Below are positions 1 to 8,321 of a stretch of DNA of 36,955 nucleotides, piece after piece (the first letter of the stretch is position 1; every line of letters starts with the position of its first letter). The translations under genes and the position numbers were made by a program. The stretch is from Bacillota bacterium. GTDB taxonomy: Bacteria; Bacillota; Clostridia; Christensenellales; Aristaeellaceae. The DNA is taken from NCBI GenBank assembly GCA_023415145.1, contig JAEZLW010000197.1, positions 1 through 36,955 of the forward strand. The letters run 5' to 3'. Under the pieces are notes generated by a model. The model searched no databases, had not been told where the DNA came from, and was given only the letters and a program-made list of their open reading frames with translations.

Positions 1-1473
1 CCCCACTGTCCTCCAGGATGCATCTGCCCCACAGGCGCTACAGGAGCTACTGGGGCAACCGGTGCTACGGGGCCCACAGGTGCTACCGGTTCCATAGGGC
101 CGACAGGGGCAACTGGCGGCACCGGACCCACTGGACCTACCGGCGCAGCCGGACCCACCGGACCTATCGGTGCAGTTGGACCTACAGGTACAATAGGACC
201 GACGGGTGCTACCGGACCCACCGGGCCTACGGGGGCTAATGGGCCTACAGGGCCTACAGGGCCTACGGGCGGAACCGGGCCTGTCGGACCCACCGGGGGA
301 ACAGGACCTACCGGACCCACAGGACCTGCAGGAGCCACCGGGCCTACCGGTTCTGCTGGTTCAACCGGACCTACAGGGCCTGCAGGAGCAACCGGTGCAA
401 CCGGGGCTACTGGTGCCACAGGTGCTGTCGGGCCTGCCGGACCCACAGGCGCAACAGGCGCTACCGGTGCAGCAGGCGAAGCAGGCGCAACGGGAGCCAC
501 AGGCGCTACCGGTGCAGCAGGTGCTGCCGGCGCAACAGGAGCCACGGGTGCCACCGGAGCAGCCGGTCCGACTGGAGCCACAGGTGCTACCGGCGCAGCA
601 GGTGCTGCCGGAGCCACGGGTGCTACTGGCGCGACGGGGCCTGCCGGAATAACGGGTGCTACCGGCGCTTTCGGAGCAACAGGCGCTACAGGCGCAACCG
701 GACCTATAGGCCCTGCCGGCCCGACAGGTGCCACAGGTGCTACCGGCGCATTCGGTGCAACAGGCGCTACTGGGGCTACAGGACCTATTGGACCTGCCGG
801 TCCTGCAGGTGCCACAGGCGCAACCGGCGCATTCGGCGCAACAGGTGCGACAGGCGCCACCGGAGCCATTGGTCCTGCCGGTCCTGCAGGTGCCACAGGT
901 GCCACGGGTGCCACGGGCGCCACAGGCGCTACAGGCGCTACTGGTGCTACCGGTGCAACAGGTGATGGTGCCATTATTCCTTTCGCCTCAGGTACCCCTG
1001 CTGTAATGACCACCGTTATCGGTGAATTGATAGGCACTACCACCCTGCTCGGCTTTGGCAGTTCTGTCACGGGTGTCAGCCTCATTGGCGGTACCATAGA
1101 TACAACCACCATTGCCAACATGTCATTCTCCATGCCCAGAGACGGAACCGTCGCCTCCCTGGCGGCCTATTTCAGCACCACGGTGGCTCTATCCTTGATA
1201 GGCACCACCGTAACACTCACAGCGCAGCTGTATGCATCCAGTGCCCCGAATAATGTGTTCTTCCCCGTTCCCGGCGCACTTGTTGTCCTGTCCCCCACGT
1301 TGACCGGCCTGGTTGGCATAGGTTCCATCTCCAGCGGTATTACCACAGGCCTGAACATCCCCATTGCCGCCGGCACACGGCTGCTTATGGTATTCGCTGC
1401 TGATGTTACTGCAGGCACCGATGTCGCTACGACAGTAACCGGTTTCGCCAGCGCGGGTGTATCCATCCTGTAA
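1..1473 (+). CDS. BclB-like exosporium collagen-repeat protein (5' end missing)
   Basis: Reading frame 1 is open from the first base to TAA at 1471-1473 (490 residues visible). It begins with a short Cys/Pro segment (PHCPPGCICPTG). An unbroken Gly-X-Y run of roughly 100 triplets follows, to about base 965, dominated by GAT, GPT and GPA. Thr in the Y position is the type of site O-glycosylated in BclA proteins. The last ~170 residues start GAIIPFASGTPAV and form a non-collagen domain with the pattern of the BclB C-terminal domain (TIGR03721), rich in small and hydrophobic residues (FSMPRDGT, TAQLYASS, GTRLLMVFAA). Such proteins form the hair-like nap or outer layer of spores; C-terminal domains trimerise. 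The true start lies outside the window, unless it is the gene at 36758 (see findings). The long open frames in other phases here are by-products of the GC-rich repeat. Confidence 0.9.
   Translation, partial: PHCPPGCICPTGATGATGATGATGPTGATGSIGPTGATGGTGPTGPTGAAGPTGPIGAVGPTGTIGPTGATGPTGPTGANGPTGPTGPTGGTGPVGPTGGTGPTGPTGPAGATGPTGSAGSTGPTGPAGATGATGATGATGAVGPAGPTGATGATGAAGEAGATGATGATGAAGAAGATGATGATGAAGPTGATGATGAAGAAGATGATGATGPAGITGATGAFGATGATGATGPIGPAGPTGATGATGAFGATGATGATGPIGPAGPAGATGATGAFGATGATGATGAIGPAGPAGATGATGATGATGATGATGATGATGDGAIIPFASGTPAVMTTVIGELIGTTTLLGFGSSVTGVSLIGGTIDTTTIANMSFSMPRDGTVASLAAYFSTTVALSLIGTTVTLTAQLYASSAPNNVFFPVPGALVVLSPTLTGLVGIGSISSGITTGLNIPIAAGTRLLMVFAADVTAGTDVATTVTGFASAGVSIL
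664..906 (+). repeat. Three 81-bp (27-residue) supra-repeats within the collagen region
   Basis: Within the Gly-X-Y tract the rare triplet Gly-Ala-Phe recurs with its Phe codon at 670, 751 and 832, exactly 81 bases apart. Each GAF is followed by GAT triplets, then GPI or GAI, GPA, a further GPT or GPA, and GAT again. This is a nine-triplet unit duplicated in tandem with silent and conservative changes. The following unit (from 907) is all GAT and lacks the Phe, so the array stops at three. It reflects recent expansion by slippage or unequal recombination. Confidence 0.8.
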
Positions 1474-1483
1474 TTCATTGCTT

Positions 1484-1520
1484 AAAAAAGCAGGGCTGCC
1501 TTAAGCGGCAGTCCTGCTTT
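1484..1520. terminator. Bidirectional terminator between collagen-like gene and galE
   Basis: A 14-bp stem (left arm 1487-1500, right arm 1507-1520, one G.T wobble) has a 6-base loop. On the minus strand it is followed by six T residues (1489-1484), a classic intrinsic terminator for the nucleotidyltransferase-galE unit. On the plus strand the downstream sequence is only moderately T-rich. It lies 10 bases after the collagen gene stop and 19 bases after the galE stop, between convergent genes. Confidence 0.85.
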
Positions 1521-1539
1521 CATTTATCTTGCTGATGCC

Positions 1540-2553
1540 TTATACCGAGTATCCTTTCGGATTTTTTTTCTGCCAGCGCCAGGCGTCTCGGCACATATCC
1601 TCCAGTGTCTTTTCAGCCTTCCAGTTCAGCAGAGCCAGCGCCTTGCCGGGATTGGCATAGCACTCCGGCACATCCCCCGGACGCCGTCCGGCCATTTGAT
1701 GCGGCACCTGGATGCCATTCACCTCCTGGAAAGCACGTAGCATTTCCAATACGCTGTATCCTTTGCCTGTGCCCAGGTTGATGGCCTCCGCTCCGGTATG
1801 AAGCTTAGCATATTCAATAGCCTTCACATGACCGCGGGCCAAGTCCATCACATGGATATAATCCCGTATGGTCGTGCCATCCTTTGTGGGGTAATCGGTG
1901 CCGTATACCTGAAGCATGGGCAGCTTGCCGGATGCCACCTGGGTAATAACGGGCATCAGGTTGTTGGGAATGCCGCTGGGATCCTCACCAATCAGACCGC
2001 TTTCATGTGCGCCTACGGGATTAAAATACCGCAAAAGCACCACTGACCAATCCTTGCTGGCATAAGCAACGTCACGCAAGATTTGCTCAATCATGAATTT
2101 GGTCCATCCATAAGGGCTGGAAGCGCCAGTTGGCATATCCTCCACCAGCGGCATCTTATCAGGAATGCCGTAAACCGTGGCTGAAGAGCTGAATACCAGC
2201 TTGGTCACTTTGAACTCCTGCATGGTTTCGCAAAGCGTCAAGGTAGAATCAATATTGTTGCGGTAATATCGAAGCGGAATTCCTACAGACTCACCAACAG
2301 CCTTCAGGCCTGCAAAATGGATAACGCCGCTTAGGTCATGGCGGCGGAACACATCACGCAATTGTGCCTTGTCACACACATCCAGCTCATATGCAGTAAT
2401 CTTTTTGCCCGTGATTTCCTCTACCCGGCGGAGAGCTTCCGGCTGGCTGTTGATAAAATTATCAGCCACAATCACCTCATGGCCAGCTTTCACAAGTTCG
2501 ACAATCGTATGTGTGGCGATATATCCCGCACCGCCTGTCAGCAAAATCTCCAT
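1540..2553 (-). CDS. galE: UDP-glucose 4-epimerase
   Basis: GalE interconverts UDP-glucose and UDP-galactose with bound NAD, feeding galactose metabolism and glycan synthesis in the cytoplasm. The 337-residue length is normal for the family. Visible motifs are the N-terminal NAD-binding loop TGGAGYIATHT (residues 6-16; the third glycine of GxxGxxG is Ala here), the SSSATVYG catalytic Ser/Thr segment near residue 122, and the YGWTK Tyr-x-x-x-Lys pair near residue 148. RYFNPVGAHESG and AGRRPGDVPECYA are typical GalE substrate-site segments. The ATG at 2553 has AGGGAGG upstream. The nucleotidyltransferase gene ends 21 bases before, so the two are probably co-transcribed, supplying nucleotide sugars. 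Family assignment is firm; exact substrate (Gal or GalNAc) is not determined. Confidence 0.95.
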   Translation of the reverse strand: MEILLTGGAGYIATHTIVELVKAGHEVIVADNFINSQPEALRRVEEITGKKITAYELDVCDKAQLRDVFRRHDLSGVIHFAGLKAVGESVGIPLRYYRNNIDSTLTLCETMQEFKVTKLVFSSSATVYGIPDKMPLVEDMPTGASSPYGWTKFMIEQILRDVAYASKDWSVVLLRYFNPVGAHESGLIGEDPSGIPNNLMPVITQVASGKLPMLQVYGTDYPTKDGTTIRDYIHVMDLARGHVKAIEYAKLHTGAEAINLGTGKGYSVLEMLRAFQEVNGIQVPHQMAGRRPGDVPECYANPGKALALLNWKAEKTLEDMCRDAWRWQKKNPKGYSV

Positions 2554-2574
2554 GTTTTGACCCTCCCTAATGCT

Positions 2575-3471
2575 TTAAAAAAGTCTTGCCGGGTAAGCTC
2601 CCTTACCGTGCAGTTTGAGCAATGCATCTGTAACAAGCGGCTTATCTTCCTGATAGGTGACGCCAAACCAACTGGCTTCAGTGGATAGCACTTCCACCTG
2701 TATCTGACCGGAATGCATCAAGCTGTCCACCATCACAGGCAATGGATACTCCTTCTTCATCTCATCAGGCTGGAGTGACTTCAAAAAAGCTGCCAAATAA
2801 GCGTCCCCAACCTCAAATATCCAAGGTGTAAAACCCCAGAAATTCATCGATACAAGCGCTTGCGGATCAAGAAGCACATCATTTTCCGTGTCGCGGATGC
2901 TTCCGTCCGAAAGAAGCACGATTCGATAGGTCTCCGTAACACCTTCAAGCTTTCCGCTGGAATTAACCTGACATACGCCCCGTGTTACATGGCCGTTTTC
3001 CGATACGGTATTCCTCAGCCGATAGCCCACCATGGATGCATGCCCCTCAGATGGCAATGCACATATAGATCGCCGCATGGCAGCGAATGCCCCTTTTCCG
3101 TAATAATCGTCGGCGTTTATAACAGCAAAGGGCTCATTGATTGCATCCCTGGCACAAAGCACGGCATGTACCGTGCCATAGGGCTTTGTGCGGCCCTGCG
3201 GCGGTATATAGCCGCCGGGAAGGGAATCATATTCCTGAAAGGCATACAGGACTTCTACCTTCTTGGAAAGCTTGTTCCCTACCATTTCCCTGAAAACGGC
3301 AGCCATGTCTTTTTTTATAACAAATACCACTTTGTCAAAACCCGCTTCCAGAGCATCATAGATGGAATATTCCATCAGTATTTCTCCATTAGGGCCCATC
3401 CGGTCAATCTGTTTGTTCCCGCCATATCGGGCTCCAAGGCCGGCAGCCATCACCATGAGTGTGGTGCGCAT
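2575..3471 (-). CDS. Sugar-phosphate nucleotidyltransferase family protein
   Basis: This is a 298-residue cytoplasmic protein of the NTP-transferase (GT-A-like) fold. The N-terminus LMVMAAGLGARYGGNKQID is a variant of the nucleotide-binding GxGxR...K signature. KPYGTVHAVLCA (about residue 97) and VINADDYYG (about residue 118) match the nucleotide-binding and metal-binding DD segments of sugar-1-phosphate nucleotidyltransferases. It would transfer a nucleotidyl group to a sugar phosphate, but the sugar and base cannot be read from sequence, and it is not a close match to GalU or RfbA in motif detail. The start at 3471 has AAGGAGG seven bases upstream. It is followed by galE after 21 bases, implying a small nucleotide-sugar operon. 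Confidence 0.8.
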   Translation of the reverse strand: MRTTLMVMAAGLGARYGGNKQIDRMGPNGEILMEYSIYDALEAGFDKVVFVIKKDMAAVFREMVGNKLSKKVEVLYAFQEYDSLPGGYIPPQGRTKPYGTVHAVLCARDAINEPFAVINADDYYGKGAFAAMRRSICALPSEGHASMVGYRLRNTVSENGHVTRGVCQVNSSGKLEGVTETYRIVLLSDGSIRDTENDVLLDPQALVSMNFWGFTPWIFEVGDAYLAAFLKSLQPDEMKKEYPLPVMVDSLMHSGQIQVEVLSTEASWFGVTYQEDKPLVTDALLKLHGKGAYPARLF

Positions 3472-3561
3472 TCTTGTACCTCCTTATACAAAGCAGTACC
3501 AGTTTATTCATTCGCTGTAGCCCGGGGGTATTCCTCTGAAAAAACGAGCAATTGTACGCAC

Positions 3562-3595
3562 AAAAAAACCCCTTCGCCGGATACCGGCGAAGGGG
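3562..3595 (-). terminator. Intrinsic terminator of the opp operon
   Basis: A perfect 12-bp GC-rich stem (3584-3595 with 3569-3580; arm CCCCTTCGCCGG) has a 3-base loop and is followed on the minus strand by seven T residues (3568-3562). It lies 13 bases beyond the oppA stop codon, so it ends opp transcription and insulates the downstream nucleotidyltransferase-galE pair. Confidence 0.95.
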
Positions 3596-3608
3596 CTGTT
3601 AGGAAAAG

Positions 3609-5201
3609 TTATTCGGTTACAGAAGTATACATGAAGTACTTGTAACCCAAGGGAGAAGACCAGAAGCCCTGAACTTTATGGCTGAGGAGGAACAGATCAA
3701 CATAGTAGTAGATGGGGCAGAGCATCCACTCGTCGAAGATGATATCTTCCGCCTTGTGCATCGCGGCAAACCGTTCTGCGGGGTCAGAGGAGGATTTCAC
3801 TTTGGCGATCTGCTCGTCATACTCGGCGTTGCTCCACTGAGCATCGTTGTTGCCGCCGCCGGTGACCCACATATCCAGGAAGGAGATGGGATCATTGTAG
3901 TCACCCAACCAGCCGTTGCGGGCGATTTGATACTCGCCGTTCTTGCGGGTGTTCAGGAAGGTGCCCCAATCCTGATTCTGCAACGTCACGTTGACGCCGA
4001 TTTCCTTCCACATGGCCTGCATGGCTTCGCCGATGGCCTGATGGCCGCTGGAGGTGTTGTACAGGTACTCGAAGGTGGGCAGGCCTTCTCCGTTGGGATA
4101 GCCGGCTTCCGCCAGGAGTTCCTTGGCTTTTGCAATATTGTCTTCCACGGCAAAGGGATCAAAGTAAGCGCCGCCCACATCACGGAACTGCTTGCTGGGA
4201 TCGGCATCGGTGAGACCCACGGGAACATAGGCGTTGGCGGGAATCTGACCGGCCTTGCCGATTTCTTCCACGATGAAAACGCGGTCAATGGCCAGGGTCA
4301 GGGCCTGACGTACCAAGGGGTTGTCCAGAGGCGCTTTCTGGGTATTGTAGGAGACATAGTAGGTGCCCAGCTGGCCGCGGATGTACAGCTCGGTATTTTC
4401 CTTGGCTTTCCAGGCATCGATTTCGTCGTTGGGCAAAGAGTCGGCAAAGAGCAGTTCACCGCTGGCGAAAGCGTTCAGGATGGAATTGTCGTCATCCATC
4501 AATACGAACTTGATAGCTTCCGGGCCCAGAGCTTCCACGTTCCAGTAGTTCTCGTTCTTGACGTACAGGATGTGGGAACCGGTTACCCATTCCACTGCCT
4601 TGTAGGGGCCGTTGCCAATGTAGGTTTCAGGCTTGGTGGCCCAGGCATCGCCGTAGGTTTCCACCAGATCCTTGCGCACGGGGGAGAAGGTGGGGAAGGC
4701 ACACAGTTCAAGGAAGTAGGGAACAGCCACATTCAGGGTGACTACCAATGTCTTGTCATCGGTGGCAACCACATCCAGGGCCTTCTCTTCATAGCCCTTG
4801 ACCACGTCGAACATGTACTCATAGTCCGCTGCTGTATCCGGGGAAACGGCGCGGTTCCATGAATAAACGAAGTCGCCTGCAACAAGGGGAGTGCCGTCGG
4901 ACCATTTGAGGTCATCGCGCAGTGTGAAGGTGTACACGGTGCCGTCTGCAGAAACCTCATAGGATTCCGCAGCGCCGTATACAGGAACGCCGTCCTTATC
5001 CAAGGTCATTAAGCCTTCAAAGCCATGGATAATCATGGTGGCGCCGTCCACAGAAGAGTTCAGGGCGGGATCGATGGTGTCCGGATCCGGGCCAACGTTC
5101 ACATTCAACGTCTTAAGGGCGGAATAGTCTTCCGCGACTGCCACGCTGATACCGGTCAGCATGAGAACAAGGGCCAGGGTCATGGCGAGAAACCGTTTCA
5201 T
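3609..5201 (-). CDS. oppA: Oligopeptide ABC transporter substrate-binding protein
   Basis: This is an extracytoplasmic binding protein of SBP family 5, which captures peptides and delivers them to the OppBC channel. The ATG at 5201 (AGGAGG seven bases upstream) is preferred over the in-frame ATG at 5228, which has no ribosome site. The N-terminus MKRFLAMTLALVLMLTGISV is a typical Sec signal with likely cleavage near AVA/ED. There is no Cys at the cleavage site, so it does not look like the usual lipid-anchored OppA of Gram-positive bacteria. The segment from FTLRDDLKWSDGTPL through DFVYSWNRAVSP matches the SBP_bac_5 signature. Mature length (~507 residues) is normal. It is the last gene of the operon and has its own promoter. 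Peptide preference cannot be predicted. Confidence 0.93.
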   Translation of the reverse strand: MKRFLAMTLALVLMLTGISVAVAEDYSALKTLNVNVGPDPDTIDPALNSSVDGATMIIHGFEGLMTLDKDGVPVYGAAESYEVSADGTVYTFTLRDDLKWSDGTPLVAGDFVYSWNRAVSPDTAADYEYMFDVVKGYEEKALDVVATDDKTLVVTLNVAVPYFLELCAFPTFSPVRKDLVETYGDAWATKPETYIGNGPYKAVEWVTGSHILYVKNENYWNVEALGPEAIKFVLMDDDNSILNAFASGELLFADSLPNDEIDAWKAKENTELYIRGQLGTYYVSYNTQKAPLDNPLVRQALTLAIDRVFIVEEIGKAGQIPANAYVPVGLTDADPSKQFRDVGGAYFDPFAVEDNIAKAKELLAEAGYPNGEGLPTFEYLYNTSSGHQAIGEAMQAMWKEIGVNVTLQNQDWGTFLNTRKNGEYQIARNGWLGDYNDPISFLDMWVTGGGNNDAQWSNAEYDEQIAKVKSSSDPAERFAAMHKAEDIIFDEWMLCPIYYYVDLFLLSHKVQGFWSSPLGYKYFMYTSVTE

Positions 5202-5242
5202 GTGATCTCCTCCTATTTTTCTTGGCATGTTTGCCAGTGTAT

Positions 5243-5270
5243 ATTATAACGCCAGCGGCATTATAACCAA
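5243..5270 (-). promoter_or_regulatory. Internal promoter for oppA with overlapping palindrome
   Basis: On the minus strand TTGGTT (5270-5265) is followed after 16 bases by a perfect TATAAT (5248-5243), 42 bases before the oppA ATG and just past the oppF stop. An imperfect 23-bp palindrome (5244-5266: TTATAA, one base, GCC, three bases, GGC, one base, TTATAA) spans the promoter, so a repressor could sit on it. A dedicated promoter would give more binding protein than membrane components, as is common for ABC importers. Confidence 0.6.
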
Positions 5271-5272
5271 AG

Positions 5273-6241
5273 TTACTCCACCTTATCAAGGTTATGACAG
5301 GCTGCAAAATGGCCCGGTGATATTTCCTGCATCAGCGGCTCTTCCATAGCGCATCGCTCTGTGGCATACCGGCACCTGGTACGGAACCGGCAGCCGGAAG
5401 GTGGATTCAATGGGCTGGGAACGTCGCCTTCCAGTACGATCCGGTGGCTTTCCCGTGCGATTTTGGGGTCAGGGATGGGGATGGCCGATACCAGGGAGCG
5501 GGTATAGGGGTGCCGGCTGTGGAACGTCAGGTCATAGCTTCCCGCAAGTTCTACAAGCTTGCCCAGATACATAACACCAACCCGGTTGGAGATGTGCTTT
5601 ACGACACTTAAATCGTGAGCAATAAACAGGTAGGTAAGGCCAAACTCCTCTTGTAGCTGCTCAAACATGTTGATAACCTGCGCCTGAATGGAAACATCCA
5701 GGGCGGAGATAGGCTCGTCGCAGACGATAAATTCCGGATTTACAGCCAAAGCCCTTGCAATACCAATCCTTTGGCGCTGCCCGCCAGAGAACTCGTGAGG
5801 ATAGCGGTTGGCATGCTCGCTGTTGAGGCCCACCCGCTCCAGCATGCTGATGATACGGTCCTGCCGGTCTTTTTTGCTGTCAGCCAGCTTATGGATATCG
5901 ATGGCTTCGCCGACGATATCTCCCACCGTCATCCGGGGATTCAGGCTTGCATACGGGTCCTGAAACACAATCTGCATTTTACGGCGATAAGGCAGCATGT
6001 TGGCGTGTGTGATATCCACTCCATTATAGAAAATCTTGCCTGACGTAGGCTCATAAAGCCTAAGAAGCGTCCGGCCTGTGGTAGTCTTGCCGCAGCCAGA
6101 TTCCCCCACAAGACCCAGGGTTTCCCCCCGGTTGATATAAAAGCTTACATCGTCCACCGCTTTGACATACTTGGGATGGCCGATGGTGCCGCCTACCCGG
6201 AAATACTGTTTGAGGTTTTGCACTTCAACCAGCTTGCTCAT
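5273..6241 (-). CDS. oppF: Oligopeptide ABC transporter ATP-binding protein OppF
   Basis: This is one of two ATPase subunits that power peptide import. The 322-residue protein shows Walker A GESGCGKTT (about residue 44), the Q-loop region IVFQDPYASLNPRMTVGD, signature SGGQRQRIGIARAL (about residue 153), Walker B FIVCDEPISALDVS, and the switch His in FIAHDLSVV. The C-terminal oligo_HPY-type extension (SPLNPPSGCRFRTRC) has cysteines as in Opp/Dpp ATPases that carry an Fe-S cluster or disulfide. The ATG overlaps the oppD stop by four bases (ATGA), indicating translational coupling. Its length and SIQAQVIN segment fit OppF rather than OppD. Confidence 0.95.
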   Translation of the reverse strand: MSKLVEVQNLKQYFRVGGTIGHPKYVKAVDDVSFYINRGETLGLVGESGCGKTTTGRTLLRLYEPTSGKIFYNGVDITHANMLPYRRKMQIVFQDPYASLNPRMTVGDIVGEAIDIHKLADSKKDRQDRIISMLERVGLNSEHANRYPHEFSGGQRQRIGIARALAVNPEFIVCDEPISALDVSIQAQVINMFEQLQEEFGLTYLFIAHDLSVVKHISNRVGVMYLGKLVELAGSYDLTFHSRHPYTRSLVSAIPIPDPKIARESHRIVLEGDVPSPLNPPSGCRFRTRCRYATERCAMEEPLMQEISPGHFAACHNLDKVE

Positions 6242-7239
6242 AGGTTCTCCCCTCCATTTTCAAAAGCTGCCTTTTGCAACATCCAGCAGGCGCTGTAATG
6301 GGTGGGAGTCAAGTGGGTATACTCGGGCATCTGCCTTAGGCAAATCTTCATGCATGCATCACAGCGGGGCGCAAAGGGACAACCGGCCGGCGGATTGAGC
6401 ATATCCACAGGCGTACCGGGTATGGGATGGAGTTTTTTATGCTCTTTCTCCTTTAAATTGGGAATGCTACGCAAGAGGCCCTTGGTATACTCATGGCTGG
6501 GGTTATAAAATATTTCATCCACCGTGCCGTACTCCACAATTTTCCCGGCGTACATGACGGCGATCTTCTTGCACATATTGGCCACGATCCCCAGGTCATG
6601 GGTAATCATGATGATGGACATGTTGATCTTTTCCTTCAGCGAGATCATCAGCTCAAGGATCTGGGCTTGAATGGTCACATCCAGGGCGGTAGTGGGCTCA
6701 TCGGCAATCAGAAGCTTGGGTTCACAGGCCAAAGCGATGGCGATCATCACCCTTTGGCGCATGCCGCCCGACAGTTCATGCGGGTACTGCTTCAAGCGTT
6801 TCTCCGGCTCGTTAATACCTACAAGCGTCAACAGCTCCAGCGCCCGTTCCTGGGCCTGTTTACGGCTTTTTTTTGTATGGAGGCGGATGACCTCCCTGAT
6901 CTGGTTGCCAATGGTGTATACGGGATTAAGGCTGGTCATGGGGTCCTGAAAGATGATGCTGACCTCATTGCCCCGGATTTTGCGCAAATCCGCCTCCGTC
7001 ATCCTGTCGATACGGTGGCCATTGAATGTTATGGTACCGCCAACCAGGCGGCCGGGATAAGCCGTCAGGCCCATTACTGAATAGGCTGTTACGCTTTTGC
7101 CGCTGCCTGATTCCCCTACGATTCCCAGTACGTCGCCGTCATCCAGAGTGACTGTTACATCGTTTAAAGCCTTGACTTCACCCACCGGCGTGAAAAAGGA
7201 AAGACGTTCATTTTGAATATCCAATAGCGCTTGGCTCAT
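6238..7239 (-). CDS. oppD: Oligopeptide ABC transporter ATP-binding protein OppD
   Basis: This is the second ATPase subunit of the importer (333 residues). It contains Walker A GESGSGKSV (about residue 41), IIFQDPMTSLNPVYTIG, signature LSGGMRQRVMIAIAL (about residue 155), Walker B LLIADEPTTALDVT and switch His MITHDLGIV. GMRQRVMIA and the C-terminal LNPPAGCPFAPRCDAC are typical of OppD/DppD, including the Cys-containing oligo_HPY extension. The ATG at 7239 is preceded by AGGAGG with a 7-base spacer. The gap to oppC is 12 bases and the overlap with oppF is four bases. Confidence 0.95.
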   Translation of the reverse strand: MSQALLDIQNERLSFFTPVGEVKALNDVTVTLDDGDVLGIVGESGSGKSVTAYSVMGLTAYPGRLVGGTITFNGHRIDRMTEADLRKIRGNEVSIIFQDPMTSLNPVYTIGNQIREVIRLHTKKSRKQAQERALELLTLVGINEPEKRLKQYPHELSGGMRQRVMIAIALACEPKLLIADEPTTALDVTIQAQILELMISLKEKINMSIIMITHDLGIVANMCKKIAVMYAGKIVEYGTVDEIFYNPSHEYTKGLLRSIPNLKEKEHKKLHPIPGTPVDMLNPPAGCPFAPRCDACMKICLRQMPEYTHLTPTHYSACWMLQKAAFENGGENL

Positions 7240-7251
7240 TGCTATGCCTCC

Positions 7252-8307
7252 TCAATTCTTGAGCTTCGGGTCAAATGCATCCCGCAGCCCGTCTCCAAAC
7301 AGGTTGAAAGAGAGAATGATCAGGCTGATGGTAATGGCCGGAGCTACAAGGCGGTGGGGATAGGAGGTAATGCCGCCGATGGCGTCAGATGCCATGGAAC
7401 CCAAGCTTGGCAGCGGAGCCGCCACGCCAATTCCGATAAAGCTCAAAAAGCTTTCCACAAAGATGGAGGCCGGAATCTGAAGCGTAGTGGTAACGATCAG
7501 TGCGCCCATGCAGTTTGTAAGCAGGTGCTTGCGGATAATTCGGCCGTGGCTGGCCCCCAAGGCCTTTGCGGCCGTCACAAACTCCTGTTCCTTGAGAGTC
7601 AGGATCTGGCTGCGGACGATTCTGGCCATACCCACCCAGTACAAAAGCGCAAACACAATGAAAATACAGATTAGGCCGACGCCAACGGTATTGATCCAGG
7701 TAAAGCCCGGAACCTGGTCCGCCAGTGACTGCAGCGGATACTTCAGCGTTACCATCAGCAAAATGATTATAAGTATATCCGGCACCGTATAGATGATATC
7801 CACAATCCGCATCATCACCATATCTACCTTGCCGCCGAAATAGCCGGCCACCGCTCCGTATATAGAGCCGATGAGGAGGATGAGGATGCTGGCAACCATA
7901 CCGACAATCAGGGAAATACGGCTGCCCATCATCAGCCGAACCATCAGGTCGCGGCCCAGACGGTCAGTGCCCAGGATATGCGGAAATACCTTTCCACCAT
8001 CCAAAATGGTCTGCAACTCTTTGTCGCTGTACTGAAAAGGAGCCAGGTTGGTGCTGGTGCGAATCTGCTGTTCATAGGAATAGGGATAAATGATCGGACC
8101 AACAAAAGCAAATAAAAGGGCAAAAATGATGACAGCCAGGCTGACCATGGCAATTTTGTTTTTACGCAGGCGGCGCAAACCATCCCGAAAGAAATTGACG
8201 CTTTCCCGCATGACCACAAGGCTATCCTTTTCCTGCTCATCGGCAGGAAGAAAATCGGAAACATCCAGTTGTAAGCTCAAGGGATTCTTTTTCAGGTTTT
8301 CTTGCAT
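7252..8307 (-). CDS. oppC: Oligopeptide ABC transporter permease OppC
   Basis: This is one half of the membrane channel (351 residues). An ~85-residue N-terminal stretch includes the OppC-specific segment FFRDGLRRLRKNKIAMVSL leading into the first membrane helix (MVSLAVIIFALLFAFVGPII). The BPD_transp_1 core follows, with the permease EAA-type loop VTAAKALGASHGRIIRKHLL that contacts the ATPases, and the C-terminal NLFGDGLRDAFDPKL ending typical of OppC/DppC. The ATG at 8307 has AGGAGG nine bases upstream; oppB ends 14 bases before. Together with OppB it would form the peptide path. Confidence 0.95.
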   Translation of the reverse strand: MQENLKKNPLSLQLDVSDFLPADEQEKDSLVVMRESVNFFRDGLRRLRKNKIAMVSLAVIIFALLFAFVGPIIYPYSYEQQIRTSTNLAPFQYSDKELQTILDGGKVFPHILGTDRLGRDLMVRLMMGSRISLIVGMVASILILLIGSIYGAVAGYFGGKVDMVMMRIVDIIYTVPDILIIILLMVTLKYPLQSLADQVPGFTWINTVGVGLICIFIVFALLYWVGMARIVRSQILTLKEQEFVTAAKALGASHGRIIRKHLLTNCMGALIVTTTLQIPASIFVESFLSFIGIGVAAPLPSLGSMASDAIGGITSYPHRLVAPAITISLIILSFNLFGDGLRDAFDPKLKN

Positions 8308-8321
8308 GCTTCCTATCCTCC

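Noticed and set aside
206..1006. Two open frames (206-652 and 728-1006) in a second phase of the collagen tract
   Set aside because: The repeat has no stops in several phases because of its GC-rich triplets; only frame 1 gives Gly-X-Y and continues into the BclB-like domain.
3678..4862. 394-codon open frame antisense to oppA
   Set aside because: It is a mirror of a strongly coded, motif-bearing gene; no ribosome site, no recognisable motif and Gly/Val/His-rich shadow composition.
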